The notes: generated by a model not told the origin, from the sequence alone. 64,000 nucleotides of DNA from Epilithonimonas zeae (GCF_900141765.1 NZ_FSRK01000001.1:1302001-1366000); one strand, 5' to 3'; shown: positions 36,669-46,353, numbered from the stretch's first letter. Translations and numbers: made by a program.

Positions 36669-37508
36669 TTAATACTTCATTAGAACAGCGTATGCTTCGT
36701 CTTTCACAAAATCTACTGTTGTTGGGTCTTTAGCGAGTGCCAAAAGTTTTATGTTAACTTCTGGACTTAAGTCTGATGATGGTTTTTCAGCCAAAAAGGA
36801 AATTAATTCTTTCTGTACCATCGGGTCATTTTGTTGAACAAAAATCTGCTGAATTCTATCTGTTACAACAGAATTTTGTCTCTGCATTTCTAAGGCTGAA
36901 ACTGCAGACAATCTTACATTCGTGTTTTCGTCTGAGATGGCTTTTTCAGAAAGCAAATCGATTATTTTTGAATCATAATCAGAAAAATTCTTTACAAAAG
37001 CAATCCCTTGCAATCTGGAACTTGCAGAAAATTCATTATTCATCAATTCTATTGCGTTGGCTTGGTCAGAATGATTTTCACCTTCAATATTATAATTAGG
37101 AATAGAATTTTGACTATCTATTGATTGTTTTGGAGAATCAGAACTGTGATTTGCAAGAACTTTTGCGGTGTTTTTTTGTATTTTTTCTATTATTGATGTT
37201 TCTAATTCTTTCTTAGAATTTGTGTCAACAATATTTTCATCTTCTTTTTTCGGAGTTTGCTTTGTTGCAATAACAGTTTTATCGATTTCTTTTTCTTGCC
37301 ATAAATTAAAGATTCCTAAACTTAAAATAACCACAATGGAAGACGCGATTGCCCAATTTTTCAAAGGAAATATCGAACGTGTTTTCCCAACAGATGGAGC
37401 AGAGGTATCCAGCTTGGACATTATTTTGTCAAACATTTCGTCAGGAACTTCGAGATTATCGAATTCATCTCGGTGTTCATTGATATATTTTTTAAGCGAA
37501 TCTTTCAT
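36669..37508 (-). CDS. Membrane-anchored HEAT-repeat protein, probable anti-sigma partner
   Basis: A 279-residue protein. The first 55 residues (MKDSLKKYINEHRDEFDNLE...) are cytoplasmic and acidic, as in anti-sigma factors; a single membrane helix follows (WAIASSIVVILSLGIFNLW). The rest is periplasmic with HEAT-like helices (IIDLLSEKAISDENTNVRLS, then RIQQIFVQQNDPMVQKELIS). The start overlaps the sigma gene by 17 bases. The layout suggests it holds the sigma factor at the membrane, with the HEAT domain as the sensor, but no zinc-type anti-sigma motif is visible. Confidence 0.68.
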   Translation of the reverse strand: MKDSLKKYINEHRDEFDNLEVPDEMFDKIMSKLDTSAPSVGKTRSIFPLKNWAIASSIVVILSLGIFNLWQEKEIDKTVIATKQTPKKEDENIVDTNSKKELETSIIEKIQKNTAKVLANHSSDSPKQSIDSQNSIPNYNIEGENHSDQANAIELMNNEFSASSRLQGIAFVKNFSDYDSKIIDLLSEKAISDENTNVRLSAVSALEMQRQNSVVTDRIQQIFVQQNDPMVQKELISFLAEKPSSDLSPEVNIKLLALAKDPTTVDFVKDEAYAVLMKY

Positions 37509-38064
37509 TGTAGTGTTTTGGGTTTAATTTTTCAAAAATTTTCTTTTTAGCACGGTGGTAATAGCTTCTTACGGTTCCGTGCGGGATATTTAAAATTTTT
37601 GCGATTTCTTCCTGTGGCATTTCCTCGAACAGAAAAAGATTGACGATTGTTCTGGTTTGCAAAGGAAATTCAGCGATTATATTTTGAAGTTCTTTTACTC
37701 GAGATTCCATAGCCAGCTTTGCCTCCAACTCATCATCTTCTATATCCAATATTTTATCATCTTCAATTTCTGAAAAATAGATTTTATTTTTCCGAAGATA
37801 ATTAAGCGATTGATTGATAGCGATTCGCTTAATCCAACCTCCAAAACTTTCTACATTTTTCAAAGATTTGATTTCAGAAAATGCTTTCAAAAAAACCTCC
37901 TGAAGAATATCTTCCGCATCTTCTCTATCATTGACGATACGATAAATGGAATTGAAAACAGCCTTTGAATAACGATGATAGAGTAGAGAATACCCCGAAT
38001 TGTCTCCGGAACAGCATCGTTCCAACAATTCTTTGTCACTGATATTTTCTGTTGTTGTCTTCAA
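37492..38064 (-). CDS. ECF-type RNA polymerase sigma factor
   Basis: The 190-residue protein has sigma region 2 (LYHRYSKAVFNSIYRIVNDR then EDAEDILQEVFLKAF) and region 4 (MPQEEIAKILNIPHGTVRSY). Length is typical of ECF sigma factors. No ATG is available near the N-terminus; TTG at 38064 is the only start that keeps region 2 whole, an unusual start that could lower expression. It heads a six-gene run: sigma, HEAT/anti-sigma, two DUF4097-like proteins, barstar-like, GDSL. ECF sigma factors commonly activate their own operon. Confidence 0.88.
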   Translation of the reverse strand: MKTTTENISDKELLERCCSGDNSGYSLLYHRYSKAVFNSIYRIVNDREDAEDILQEVFLKAFSEIKSLKNVESFGGWIKRIAINQSLNYLRKNKIYFSEIEDDKILDIEDDELEAKLAMESRVKELQNIIAEFPLQTRTIVNLFLFEEMPQEEIAKILNIPHGTVRSYYHRAKKKIFEKLNPKHYNERFA

Positions 38065-38154
38065 AAAGTTATTCGTTTTTTTTCGGTTCTATATAATAGA
38101 CGCAGACCTTTTACAAATGTTGCAGTTTTTTATCTTTTTTTCTGATTTTTTTTA

Positions 38155-38991
38155 TTATTGTTCACAAGATTTTATTTCAATTGGGATTTTAAAAATATCA
38201 ATTTTTTCTTTTTCTGTTTTGTTGTAAATCTCTTTGGCTTCTTTACTATCCACACTTAGTCCGTGATAGACGTAAGTAAAAGTATTATTAGGAGAATTGA
38301 GATTAGCAAAAATCATCGACGGGTCTTTTTGATATTTGTTCCAAAATGCCTCCCATTTTTTAGGCGTAAGGTTAACTTTGGAATCGTAGGCATTACGTCC
38401 TTCAATATTATATTGTTCTTTGGTAAGCCCTTTAATTTCGAAAATAAAATTCTCCTCAGAATCGGATATTTTAAGAATCAATCCGGGTAATCCAAAAAAT
38501 TTATACGGTCCATCGCTAATCGGGATTTCATTCGTGAACCACGCAATCCATTTTCTCCCTCCAAAATCCGTTTCCGCTTTCTGAACATTATAATTGAATA
38601 ATTTACTTTTTTCCTGTTGAATCTTCCAAATCGGTTTGCAGGTATAAGTTGTTAAGTAAACTTTATCGAAAAAATTCTCTTCAGTAATTGTAGTTTGAGA
38701 TTTCAAATCCTTAAAAATTAAAGGCTGTAATTTCCATTGCTGTTTTGGGCTTGGAAAACTTCTGCTTCCTTCATCCACAAGTTTTGTTTTTATGGAGTCA
38801 TATTTAAATTTTGCTAAGGATTCAAAATAAGAATTCTCATCATTTTTTAATAGAACAGTTAATTCCGAATTATAATCTTTTGATTGTTCTTCCGTTTTCC
38901 ATTTGAAATCGTAGATGATTTTATACGATTGGGAAAATATTGCAATGGAATTGATGATTGCAGATAAGCTTAATAATAGTTTGAATTTCAT
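38155..38991 (-). CDS. GLPGLI-family exported protein
   Basis: From ATG 38991 the product has 278 residues with a signal peptide (FKLLLSLSAIINSIAIFSQ). The family signature FFGLPGLILKISD and the conserved FGGRKWIAWFTNEIPISDGP are present. The frame extends 27 codons upstream, but those residues precede the signal peptide and are rejected. It is a distant paralogue of the GLPGLI protein at 6.6 kb. It lies 90 bases upstream of the sigma gene on the same strand, though joint transcription is uncertain. Confidence 0.8.
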   Translation of the reverse strand: MKFKLLLSLSAIINSIAIFSQSYKIIYDFKWKTEEQSKDYNSELTVLLKNDENSYFESLAKFKYDSIKTKLVDEGSRSFPSPKQQWKLQPLIFKDLKSQTTITEENFFDKVYLTTYTCKPIWKIQQEKSKLFNYNVQKAETDFGGRKWIAWFTNEIPISDGPYKFFGLPGLILKISDSEENFIFEIKGLTKEQYNIEGRNAYDSKVNLTPKKWEAFWNKYQKDPSMIFANLNSPNNTFTYVYHGLSVDSKEAKEIYNKTEKEKIDIFKIPIEIKSCEQ

Positions 38992-39057
38992 ATAATAGTT
39001 TTTGATGGTTCTACTATTAAGATGCAGGATTATAAATAATGTTGCAATTCGTCTAAA

Positions 39058-39089
39058 AAAAATGACCGCCAAGATTGACAGTCATTTTT
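39058..39089 (-). terminator. Terminator of the DUF3667 gene
   Basis: AAAAATGAC (39058-39066) pairs with GTCATTTTT (39081-39089), 19 bases beyond the minus-strand stop codon. Confidence 0.75.
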
Positions 39090-39108
39090 ATATTATTTCG
39101 ATTTTGAT

Positions 39109-39804
39109 TTAAAATAAATGAATTAAATAAGCCAAGAGAACTAAACTATATTTATAAGTAACAATCCCTAAAAACAAACAAATCAAACTCTTAACGTAAT
39201 TCAAAAAGTTCTTTTCTCCAAAAAATTGTCCAATTGCCCAGACAAAATAAACCTGAACCAGATATATTCCAACTTGAGCGATAATAAATAAATTAAATAG
39301 TTTCCCAATTAATAAAAAGACTAAAACTGAAATGAAAAATACGCCGAAAATGTAAGATAATAAGACAAAAATCTCAAATATATTAAAGCCTTTTTTGTAA
39401 AAGAATATTTTCGTCCAAAGTGCCATAAAAAATCCAATAATCAAAGCCGAGTAACCTAAATGAGAATCTATCCAGCTGTTTATAGCTTCGATATTATGAT
39501 TATTTTCCCATTGCGTTTTTCCTAATCCTTTGATGTTAAATATCAGAACATCAATATGAAATAGATGAATCAAAAACGTGTAAATAACAGCCGAAAAAAC
39601 CAAAAACACAATTGGTTTAACATACTTTTCACGATTCTCCCGGAGATATTCTCTTACCGCTTTTCCAGGACGAATCAAGAGTTCTTTGAAGGTAAAAGGA
39701 AATCCTTTATCAAAATGTAAAAGGTGTTGAATCTCGTGCGAAATATATTTGGCGTCTATTCTTTTGATTTCTTTTTTAGGCTCAGAAGAATGTTCTTCGT
39801 TCAT
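39109..39804 (-). CDS. DUF3667 membrane protein
   Basis: A 231-residue protein with a cytoplasmic N-terminal part and about four to five membrane helices after residue 65. The region ISHEIQHLLHFDKGFPFTFK followed by ELLIRPGKAVREYL is the DUF3667 signature, shared by many Bacteroidota inner-membrane proteins of unknown role. It is flanked by terminators on both sides, so it is a single-gene unit. Confidence 0.75.
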   Translation of the reverse strand: MNEEHSSEPKKEIKRIDAKYISHEIQHLLHFDKGFPFTFKELLIRPGKAVREYLRENREKYVKPIVFLVFSAVIYTFLIHLFHIDVLIFNIKGLGKTQWENNHNIEAINSWIDSHLGYSALIIGFFMALWTKIFFYKKGFNIFEIFVLLSYIFGVFFISVLVFLLIGKLFNLFIIAQVGIYLVQVYFVWAIGQFFGEKNFLNYVKSLICLFLGIVTYKYSLVLLAYLIHLF

Positions 39805-39870
39805 TGGTCAAAGTTTTTTCTAATTGTAATGATACAAAAATAGGAACTTATTTGTTAAATCATTATTAAA

Positions 39871-39906
39871 AAAACCTCATAGAATAAGGAAAATCTATGA
39901 GGTTTT
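39871..39906 (-). terminator. Terminator of purL
   Basis: AAAACCTCATAGA (39871-39883) pairs perfectly with TCTATGAGGTTTT (39894-39906); the minus-strand U-tract follows. The stem starts 10 bases after the purL stop. Confidence 0.88.
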
Positions 39907-39915
39907 ATTTATTGT

Positions 39916-42900
39916 TTATTTGAAGTATTCAACTCCATTTTTAAAGATATTGTGATAATTCGCTGTCGGAATATTTTTAAACAAACCTTCTGCAAAACGT
40001 TCAGGATGTCCCATTCTACCAAATATTTTCCCGTCAGGACTCGTAATTCCTTCAATTCCGAACAATGAATTATTTGGATTAAATGGCATTCCGTGAGCAA
40101 TATTTCCTTCTAAATCCAAGTATTGAGTTGCAATCTGCCCATTCTCATACAACTTCTGGATTTCTGCTTCTGAAGCCATAAAACGACCTTCACCGTGAGA
40201 AATTGGAATCGTGAATACCTGATCTTTCATTCCTTTCAACCAAGGAGATTCGTCATTCAGAACTTTCACATTAACCATTTGGGAAATATGTCTTCTGATC
40301 GCGTTGTGAGCCAACGTTGGAGAATTTTCATCTAAATCTTTGATTCTTCCGTAAGGCAGCAATCCAGATTTAACCAAAGCTTGGAAACCGTTACAGATAC
40401 CGATAATCATTCCATCTCTGTCCAGCAATTCGTGAACGGCATTTCTCATTTTCTCGTTTTTCAAAACGTTCACGATGAATTTTGCAGAACCGTCCGGCTC
40501 GTCACCCGCAGAGAAACCTCCTGAGAAAGCCAAAATCTGAGAAGTTTTGATTTCTTTTACCCAAGCATCAATACTTTCATCCAATAATTGGTGATTGATA
40601 TTGATTAAAGGCAAGCTGCTTACAACGGCACCTTCTTTTGCAAAAGCATTCAACGTATCGTATTCGCAGTTTGTTCCCGGGAAAACCGGTGCGAATACTT
40701 TTGGTTGAGCGATTCCGTGTTTCTTAATGATGATATTTCTAGGGTCGATTGAATTTAATTTTTCATCAATTTTAACCGTTATTTTTTCTTTTTCAACCGT
40801 TGGGAAAAGGCTTTCAAATGTATTCGTATTTGCAGCTAATAATTTTTCAATTGCAAATTCAGCATCATTAATTTTAACAATATTTGAATCTTTAACTTCT
40901 CCGACTAATTGAAAAGCTGTAGAACTTAATTCTTCTTTAGATTCGATGATTAAGCTACCGATATTTTTCGCTAATAAAACATTTTCGTCAACTGTAATTT
41001 CAGCACCTAATCTGTTTCCAAAGCTCATTTTTGACAAAGCAACTGCAACTCCACCTTCTTTCACAGTTTTAACAGAAACAATTTTTCCGACTTTGATATT
41101 TTCGAAAATCAATTCAAAAATTTCCTTTAAAGCATCATAATTCGGAAGTCCGTTTTCCTGAGCGATATGATTGAAGAAATACACTTTATTTCCTTCGTTT
41201 TTAAATTCAGGAGAGATAATATTTTTCTTTTCTCCGTTGGCACAAGCGAAAGAAATCAACGTTGGCGGAACATTCAGATCCTGATACGTACCACTCATTG
41301 AATCTTTACCTCCAATGGCTGCTAAACCGAAATTAATCTGAGCATCATAAGCTCCTAAAAGAGAAGCCAAAGGTTTACCCCATTTCTCAGGGTTCTGACC
41401 CAATTTCTCAAAATATTCCTGGAAACTGAATCTTATATTTTTGTAATCGCCCCCCATCGCAACGATTTTGGCAACACTTTCAACGACTGCGTAAGAAGCT
41501 CCCAACAAAGAATTCTGTTTAGAAATCTCGGCATCGAATCCCCAACTCGCCAAAGAAACCGTTTCAATATTTTTTGCTCCAATGATTGGTAACGTCTGAA
41601 CACTTCCTTCCATCAAAGTCTGCTGATATTTCCCACCTAAAGGCATCGCAACTGTAGTCGCACCGATAGACGAATCAAACATCTCCAACAAACCTTTTTG
41701 AGAAGCAACGTTTTTATCACCTAAAATTTTCAAGAAATTCTCTTCATTAAATGTCGGAGTCTTTTCTTTTACTTCATTAAGGTGAGTAATTTTAACTTCC
41801 TGACTTTTTGAACACCCGTTCGTATCTAAAAAAGCTCTTGAAAGATCAACAATTTTATCGCCTTTCCAGAACATCTGCATTCTTCCTGAATCTGTCACTT
41901 TTGCAACCTCAACAGCAACAATATTTTCAGCTTCACAGAATTTGATGAATTTTTCTTTATCTTTTGGTTCAACCACAACCGCCATTCTCTCCTGAGATTC
42001 GGAAATAGCAAGCTCGGTTCCGTTCAAACCTTCATATTTCAAAGGTAAAACATCCAGATTAACTTCCAAAGAATCAGCGATTTCACCGATTGCTACGGAA
42101 ACACCTCCAGCTCCGAAATCGTTCGATTTTTTAATCAGTCTCGTCACTTCAGGATTTCTGAATAATCTCTGGATTTTACGCTCTTCAACAGCATTTCCTT
42201 TCTGAACTTCAGAACTCATCGTGTGGATCGAAGTTTCGTCCTGCTCTTTTGAACTTCCGCTTGCCCCACCAACACCGTCACGACCCGTTGCACCACCTAA
42301 AATGATGATAGAATCACCAGCTTCAGGCTTTTCACGTCTTACCCAATCTACAGGAACAGCTCCGGCAACGAAACCAACTTCCATTCTTTTTGCTTTGTAG
42401 CCTTCATCGTAAATTTCGGAAACCATTGTAGTTGCCAAACCAATTTGGTTACCGTAAGAAGAATATCCGTTTGCAGCCTGCTTTGTGATTGTTTTTTGAG
42501 GTAATTTACCCGGTAACGTCTGATCCACAGGTTCTAAAACATCTGCAGCACCCGTTAATCTCATCGCCTGGAAAACAAAAGAACGTCCTGATAAAGGATC
42601 TCTGATTGCACCCCCTAAACAAGTTGAAGCCCCACCAAAAGGTTCAATTTCTGTTGGGTGATTGTGCGTTTCGTTTTTGAATAATAAATACCACGGTTCT
42701 TTTTTACCATCGTATTCAGCTTCGATTTGAATTGTACAAGCATTGATTTCATCAGAAACCACCAGGTTTTCCAAATCGCCTGTTTTATGGAAATATCTTC
42801 CGCAAACTGTTGCCAGATCCATTAGGGAAATCGGTTTCAATTCGCGTCCTAAGAATTTTCTTTTTTCAATATAATCATTGAAAATGGTTTCCAATGTATG

Positions 42901-43605
42901 TTTAAACTGTCCTTCAAACTCAATATTTGACAATTCTGTTTCAAACGTTGTGTGACGACAGTGGTCGCTCCAATACGTGTCTAAAACTTTAAGTTCAGTT
43001 TCCGTAGGATTTCTCTGTTCTGTTTTAAAATATTCCTGAATGAATTTTAAATCGTCTAATCCTAAAGCAAAACCGTGATTGTTAAAGAACTCTTCAAGCT
43101 GAGCATCATCAAAATTGATAAAACCTTCGTGAACAATAACCTTTGACGGAGTTTCTTCCGCAGGAATATTTAAAGTTGATAAATCTTTTTCCTGAGACTC
43201 TACTTTATTGATTAAAAGGTCTTTGATTTTAACCAGGTCGGATTCAGAAACTCCTTCGAACTCGATTAACTTTCCGCTTCTTACTTTAGACTTCTCATTT
43301 CCAGTCAGTAAAGCGATACATTGTTGTGCAGAATCGGCACGCTGATCGTATTGTCCTGGTAAAAATTCCAATGCGAAATGAGTTCCTTTTGCAGGATTTT
43401 CCTCAATTAAAATATCAGTAACCGGATCAACGAAAGTGCTATTGACCACCTTTTCGAATTCGCCATCGTTTAATCCAAAAATATCGTAAACGTTATACAC
43501 TTTTACGCTTTGGATAGACGGAACTACAGCTTTTACATCATCAAAAATTTTTGGACTTTCAACATCGAAAATTCCCCTTTTTTCTACGAAAATTCTTTTG
43601 TTCAT
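39916..43605 (-). CDS. purL: Phosphoribosylformylglycinamidine synthase
   Basis: A 1229-residue single-chain large-type PurL that converts FGAR to FGAM with ATP and glutamine in purine synthesis. The synthetase part shows WSDHCRHTTFETEL, FKNETHNHPTEIEPFGGAST and GGKDSMSGTY; the C-terminal glutaminase has FPGTNCEYDTL, FSGGFSAGDEPDGSAK, the nucleophile Cys in IGICNGFQAL and the ISHGEGRF His. Length matches the gamma/Bacteroidota long form, so no separate purQ or purS is required. purB lies 91 bases upstream on the same strand, behind its own terminator. Confidence 0.97.
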   Translation of the reverse strand: MNKRIFVEKRGIFDVESPKIFDDVKAVVPSIQSVKVYNVYDIFGLNDGEFEKVVNSTFVDPVTDILIEENPAKGTHFALEFLPGQYDQRADSAQQCIALLTGNEKSKVRSGKLIEFEGVSESDLVKIKDLLINKVESQEKDLSTLNIPAEETPSKVIVHEGFINFDDAQLEEFFNNHGFALGLDDLKFIQEYFKTEQRNPTETELKVLDTYWSDHCRHTTFETELSNIEFEGQFKHTLETIFNDYIEKRKFLGRELKPISLMDLATVCGRYFHKTGDLENLVVSDEINACTIQIEAEYDGKKEPWYLLFKNETHNHPTEIEPFGGASTCLGGAIRDPLSGRSFVFQAMRLTGAADVLEPVDQTLPGKLPQKTITKQAANGYSSYGNQIGLATTMVSEIYDEGYKAKRMEVGFVAGAVPVDWVRREKPEAGDSIIILGGATGRDGVGGASGSSKEQDETSIHTMSSEVQKGNAVEERKIQRLFRNPEVTRLIKKSNDFGAGGVSVAIGEIADSLEVNLDVLPLKYEGLNGTELAISESQERMAVVVEPKDKEKFIKFCEAENIVAVEVAKVTDSGRMQMFWKGDKIVDLSRAFLDTNGCSKSQEVKITHLNEVKEKTPTFNEENFLKILGDKNVASQKGLLEMFDSSIGATTVAMPLGGKYQQTLMEGSVQTLPIIGAKNIETVSLASWGFDAEISKQNSLLGASYAVVESVAKIVAMGGDYKNIRFSFQEYFEKLGQNPEKWGKPLASLLGAYDAQINFGLAAIGGKDSMSGTYQDLNVPPTLISFACANGEKKNIISPEFKNEGNKVYFFNHIAQENGLPNYDALKEIFELIFENIKVGKIVSVKTVKEGGVAVALSKMSFGNRLGAEITVDENVLLAKNIGSLIIESKEELSSTAFQLVGEVKDSNIVKINDAEFAIEKLLAANTNTFESLFPTVEKEKITVKIDEKLNSIDPRNIIIKKHGIAQPKVFAPVFPGTNCEYDTLNAFAKEGAVVSSLPLININHQLLDESIDAWVKEIKTSQILAFSGGFSAGDEPDGSAKFIVNVLKNEKMRNAVHELLDRDGMIIGICNGFQALVKSGLLPYGRIKDLDENSPTLAHNAIRRHISQMVNVKVLNDESPWLKGMKDQVFTIPISHGEGRFMASEAEIQKLYENGQIATQYLDLEGNIAHGMPFNPNNSLFGIEGITSPDGKIFGRMGHPERFAEGLFKNIPTANYHNIFKNGVEYFK

Positions 43606-43670
43606 TTTTATAGATATGAGATTTTAGCTTTCATTCTAAAATCATTTATTAGATTTATTTTAATAAAAAA

Positions 43671-43689
43671 TGCAGTCAACGAGACTGCA
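43671..43689 (-). terminator. Terminator of purB
   Basis: TGCAGTC (43671-43677) and GACTGCA (43683-43689) form a 7-bp stem with a 5-base loop, then a minus-strand U-run, 8 bases after the purB stop. Confidence 0.8.
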
Positions 43690-43696
43690 AGTTATT

Positions 43697-45124
43697 TTAT
43701 ACTTTAAGGTCAGCTTCCAAGCCAATCAAGTCTTGATTCGCATCAATAATCGGCTGAACTTCATTGGCGATGAATTCCTCCGTCTGAATTGGTGCAAAAC
43801 CGATGAAATTTTTCGGGTCGAGAACTTCTTTTAATTTTGATTTATCGAGTTTTAATGAATCGTCATTTAAAATTCTTTCGATCAAATCATTTTCTTTTCC
43901 TTCTTCTTTCACTTTTTTGGAAGCTTCCATAGAATGAACTCTGATTACTTCGTGGATTTCCTGACGGTCACCACCTGCTTTTACTTCCTCCATAATGATG
44001 TATTCCGTTGCCATAAAAGGAAGTTCTTCCATAATATGTTTGTTGATTCTGTTTGGATAAACTACTATTCCGTTCATAATGTTGTTCCAAATCAATAGAA
44101 TCGCATCAACCGCTAAAAATGCCTGAGGAATTGTCAATCTCTTGTTTGCAGAATCATCTAAAGTTCTTTCAAACCATTGTGTAGAAGCGACCATTGCAGA
44201 ACTTGTCGTTAAGGATATTACGTATTTTGCGAGAGCTCCGATTCTTTCGCTTCTCATTGGGTTACGCTTGTAAGCCATTGCCGATGAACCGATCTGGTTT
44301 TTCTCGAATGGTTCTTCAATTTCTTTAAGATTTTGAAGTAAACGCAAATCATTGGTAAATTTATGTGCAGATTGAGCAATATTTCCTAATAAAGCTACCA
44401 CTTTAGCATCAATTTTTCTGTCGTAAGTCTGTCCGGAAACGCCGAAAACTTTCTCAAAACCGAATCTTTTTGATAATTCCTTATCTAAGTGCTTCACCTT
44501 AGAATAGTCTCCGTTGAAAAGCTCCAGGAAACTTGCTGCAGTTCCTGTAGTTCCTTTAACACCTCTAAATCTCAATGTTTCTAAGAAGAAATCAAGTTCC
44601 TCGATGTCTAAAACTAAACTTTGTAACCAAAGTGTTGCTCTTTTTCCAACAGTTGTCAACTGAGCTGGTTGGAAGTGGGTAAATCCTAATGTCGGAAGGT
44701 CTTTATACTGAATAGCAAAATCTGCTAAGTTTTTCATCACGTTCACCAACTTTTTCTTTAAAATTAAAAGTCCGTCACGGATTTGAATTAAATCTGTGTT
44801 ATCTCCTACAAACGCCGAAGTTGCTCCCAAGTGAATAATTCCTTTTGCAGAAGGCGCTACATCACCATAAGCGTGAACGTGAGCCATTACATCGTGTCTG
44901 AATTTTTTTTCATATTCGGCGGCTTTTTCATAATCGATGTTTTCTGCATTGGCTTTTAAGTCTGCGATTTGCTCGTCTGTGATATCAAGGCCAAGGTCTT
45001 TTTCGATTTCAGCAAGGGCAATCCAAAGCTTTCTCCAGTTCTGGAACTTGTTGTTATGCGAAAAATTAAACAACATTTCTTCACTGGAATAGCGCTCTTC
45101 CAATGGATTTTTGTAGGAATTCAT
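43697..45124 (-). CDS. purB: Adenylosuccinate lyase
   Basis: The 475-residue enzyme cleaves SAICAR and adenylosuccinate with release of fumarate in purine synthesis. The family signature is GSSAMAYKRNPMRSERIGA, with the catalytic Ser in the flexible loop; DVAPSAKGIIHLGATSAFVG and GFTHFQPAQLTTVGKRATLW are the other conserved blocks. Length is normal for the 475-residue type. It lies upstream of purL on the same strand, consistent with purine co-regulation, but a terminator separates the two. Confidence 0.95.
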   Translation of the reverse strand: MNSYKNPLEERYSSEEMLFNFSHNNKFQNWRKLWIALAEIEKDLGLDITDEQIADLKANAENIDYEKAAEYEKKFRHDVMAHVHAYGDVAPSAKGIIHLGATSAFVGDNTDLIQIRDGLLILKKKLVNVMKNLADFAIQYKDLPTLGFTHFQPAQLTTVGKRATLWLQSLVLDIEELDFFLETLRFRGVKGTTGTAASFLELFNGDYSKVKHLDKELSKRFGFEKVFGVSGQTYDRKIDAKVVALLGNIAQSAHKFTNDLRLLQNLKEIEEPFEKNQIGSSAMAYKRNPMRSERIGALAKYVISLTTSSAMVASTQWFERTLDDSANKRLTIPQAFLAVDAILLIWNNIMNGIVVYPNRINKHIMEELPFMATEYIIMEEVKAGGDRQEIHEVIRVHSMEASKKVKEEGKENDLIERILNDDSLKLDKSKLKEVLDPKNFIGFAPIQTEEFIANEVQPIIDANQDLIGLEADLKV

Positions 45125-45276
45125 TTCTTTCTTTTTACTTTTTTAGATTATACAAAATTAAGAAAATTAACCGATTCAATAAAATCTAATTAATATTGAA
45201 ATCAATTTAACTTAATTATGATTTTTTAATCCAATATTCGGCTAGATATTTGTATTTTACCTTTAAATTCATAAAA

Positions 45277-45660
45277 ATGGTGTCAAAAATTACGTCAGAA
45301 ATAAAAGTCAGCGTTACTGCAGAATATGATAATTTCAACAGTTATCCTTCTGAAAACCGTTTTGTATTCAAATATCATATTGAAATTCAGAATCTTGGAA
45401 CTGAAACAGTGAAGCTTCTTAGGAGAAAATGGATGATTTATGACCTAGGCTTTGGTTTTACTGAGGTTGAAGGCGTTGGCGTTATTGGTTTGACTCCAGT
45501 TCTGGCGTCGGGCGAAACGTTTACCTATTTTTCTAATGTGATTCTAAAATCTGGGGTTGGGAATATGGAAGGTTCTTACCAATTTGAAAGTGATAGTAAA
45601 GAAAATTTTGCAGTTGAGATTCCAAAATTCAATTTGGTTTCTGAGGTTTTGAGTAATTGA
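45277..45660 (+). CDS. apaG: ApaG-domain protein (Co2+/Mg2+ efflux-associated)
   Basis: From ATG 45277 the product is 127 residues, the usual ApaG length. FVFKYHIEIQNLGTETVKLL followed by RRKWMIYD, then VEGVGVIGLTPVLASGETF and MEGSYQF are the family hallmarks of this immunoglobulin-like fold. In enterobacteria ApaG is linked with cobalt resistance and magnesium efflux; a direct mechanism is not known. Nine upstream in-frame codons lack resemblance to the family and are excluded. It is divergent from purB and followed by a dispersed hairpin element. Confidence 0.88.
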   Translation: MVSKITSEIKVSVTAEYDNFNSYPSENRFVFKYHIEIQNLGTETVKLLRRKWMIYDLGFGFTEVEGVGVIGLTPVLASGETFTYFSNVILKSGVGNMEGSYQFESDSKENFAVEIPKFNLVSEVLSN

Positions 45661-45700
45661 TTTTCGAATTGAAACGTCTTTTTGAACATCGAATTGCAGC

Positions 45701-45776
45701 AGCCCGACTTGAACGGAAATCCTTTTTACGCAACGCAGTGGAGTGAAAAGATTGGGAGTGGAAGGCGGATTAAGCT
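45701..45776. repeat. Dispersed hairpin element, copy C (short, inverted)
   Basis: A 76-base copy in the orientation opposite to copies A and B: begins AGCCCGACTTGAACGGAAAT and ends GGAAGGCGGATTAAGCT. It has the shortest variable centre. It lies between convergent apaG and the exonuclease gene. Confidence 0.7.
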
Positions 45777-45791
45777 GCCCAAATTAATATT

Positions 45792-46346
45792 TTAAAGAAC
45801 CTTAATTTTCTTGTTAAAAACATCACGAACTTCATCATTTCTTGTAATTAAAAGCCTCTCAAAACTTAATAGAGAAATCTTCGCACATACTTCTGCATCG
45901 GCATCTGCACGGTGATGATTAAAATTGATTTGATGATGTTCTGCCAAACTTTTGAGTCCGTAACTTTTCAAATCTTTCCACGCTTTTTTTGCAACTCCAA
46001 TACTGCACAAATAGTTCATATTTGGTTTGAAAAATCCGTAATGATCCAGACATCCTCGCAAAACATTAGCATCGAAAGCGGCATTGTGAGCAATGATCAG
46101 ATTGCCATACATTAGATTTTCTATCTCATACCATACGTCTGCAAAAGTGGGAGAGTGCTTTACATCTTCCGGCGTAATACCGTGAACCATAACATTATGA
46201 TGATTGAAATAGGGAAACGAAGGTGGTTTTATGAGCCAAGATTTGGTTTCTTTGATTTGCCCATTTTCCACAATGCAAATTCCCAACTCGCAAGCGGAGT
46301 TTTTCTCGTGGGTTGCCGTTTCAAAGTCTAAAGCAATAAAGTCCAT
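45792..46346 (-). CDS. 3'-5' exonuclease, DnaQ-like (DEDDh)
   Basis: A 184-residue protein of the DEDDh exonuclease fold. ALDFETAT carries the Asp-x-Glu metal ligands, AHNAAFDANVLRG the second Asp, and HHRADADAEV the His...Asp pair that completes the active site. It resembles stand-alone epsilon-like exonucleases that trim 3' ends of DNA or RNA. It is 7 bases downstream of the glycosyltransferase gene and probably shares its transcript, though no functional link is apparent. Confidence 0.88.
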   Translation of the reverse strand: MDFIALDFETATHEKNSACELGICIVENGQIKETKSWLIKPPSFPYFNHHNVMVHGITPEDVKHSPTFADVWYEIENLMYGNLIIAHNAAFDANVLRGCLDHYGFFKPNMNYLCSIGVAKKAWKDLKSYGLKSLAEHHQINFNHHRADADAEVCAKISLLSFERLLITRNDEVRDVFNKKIKVL

Positions 46347-46353
46347 CTATTAA

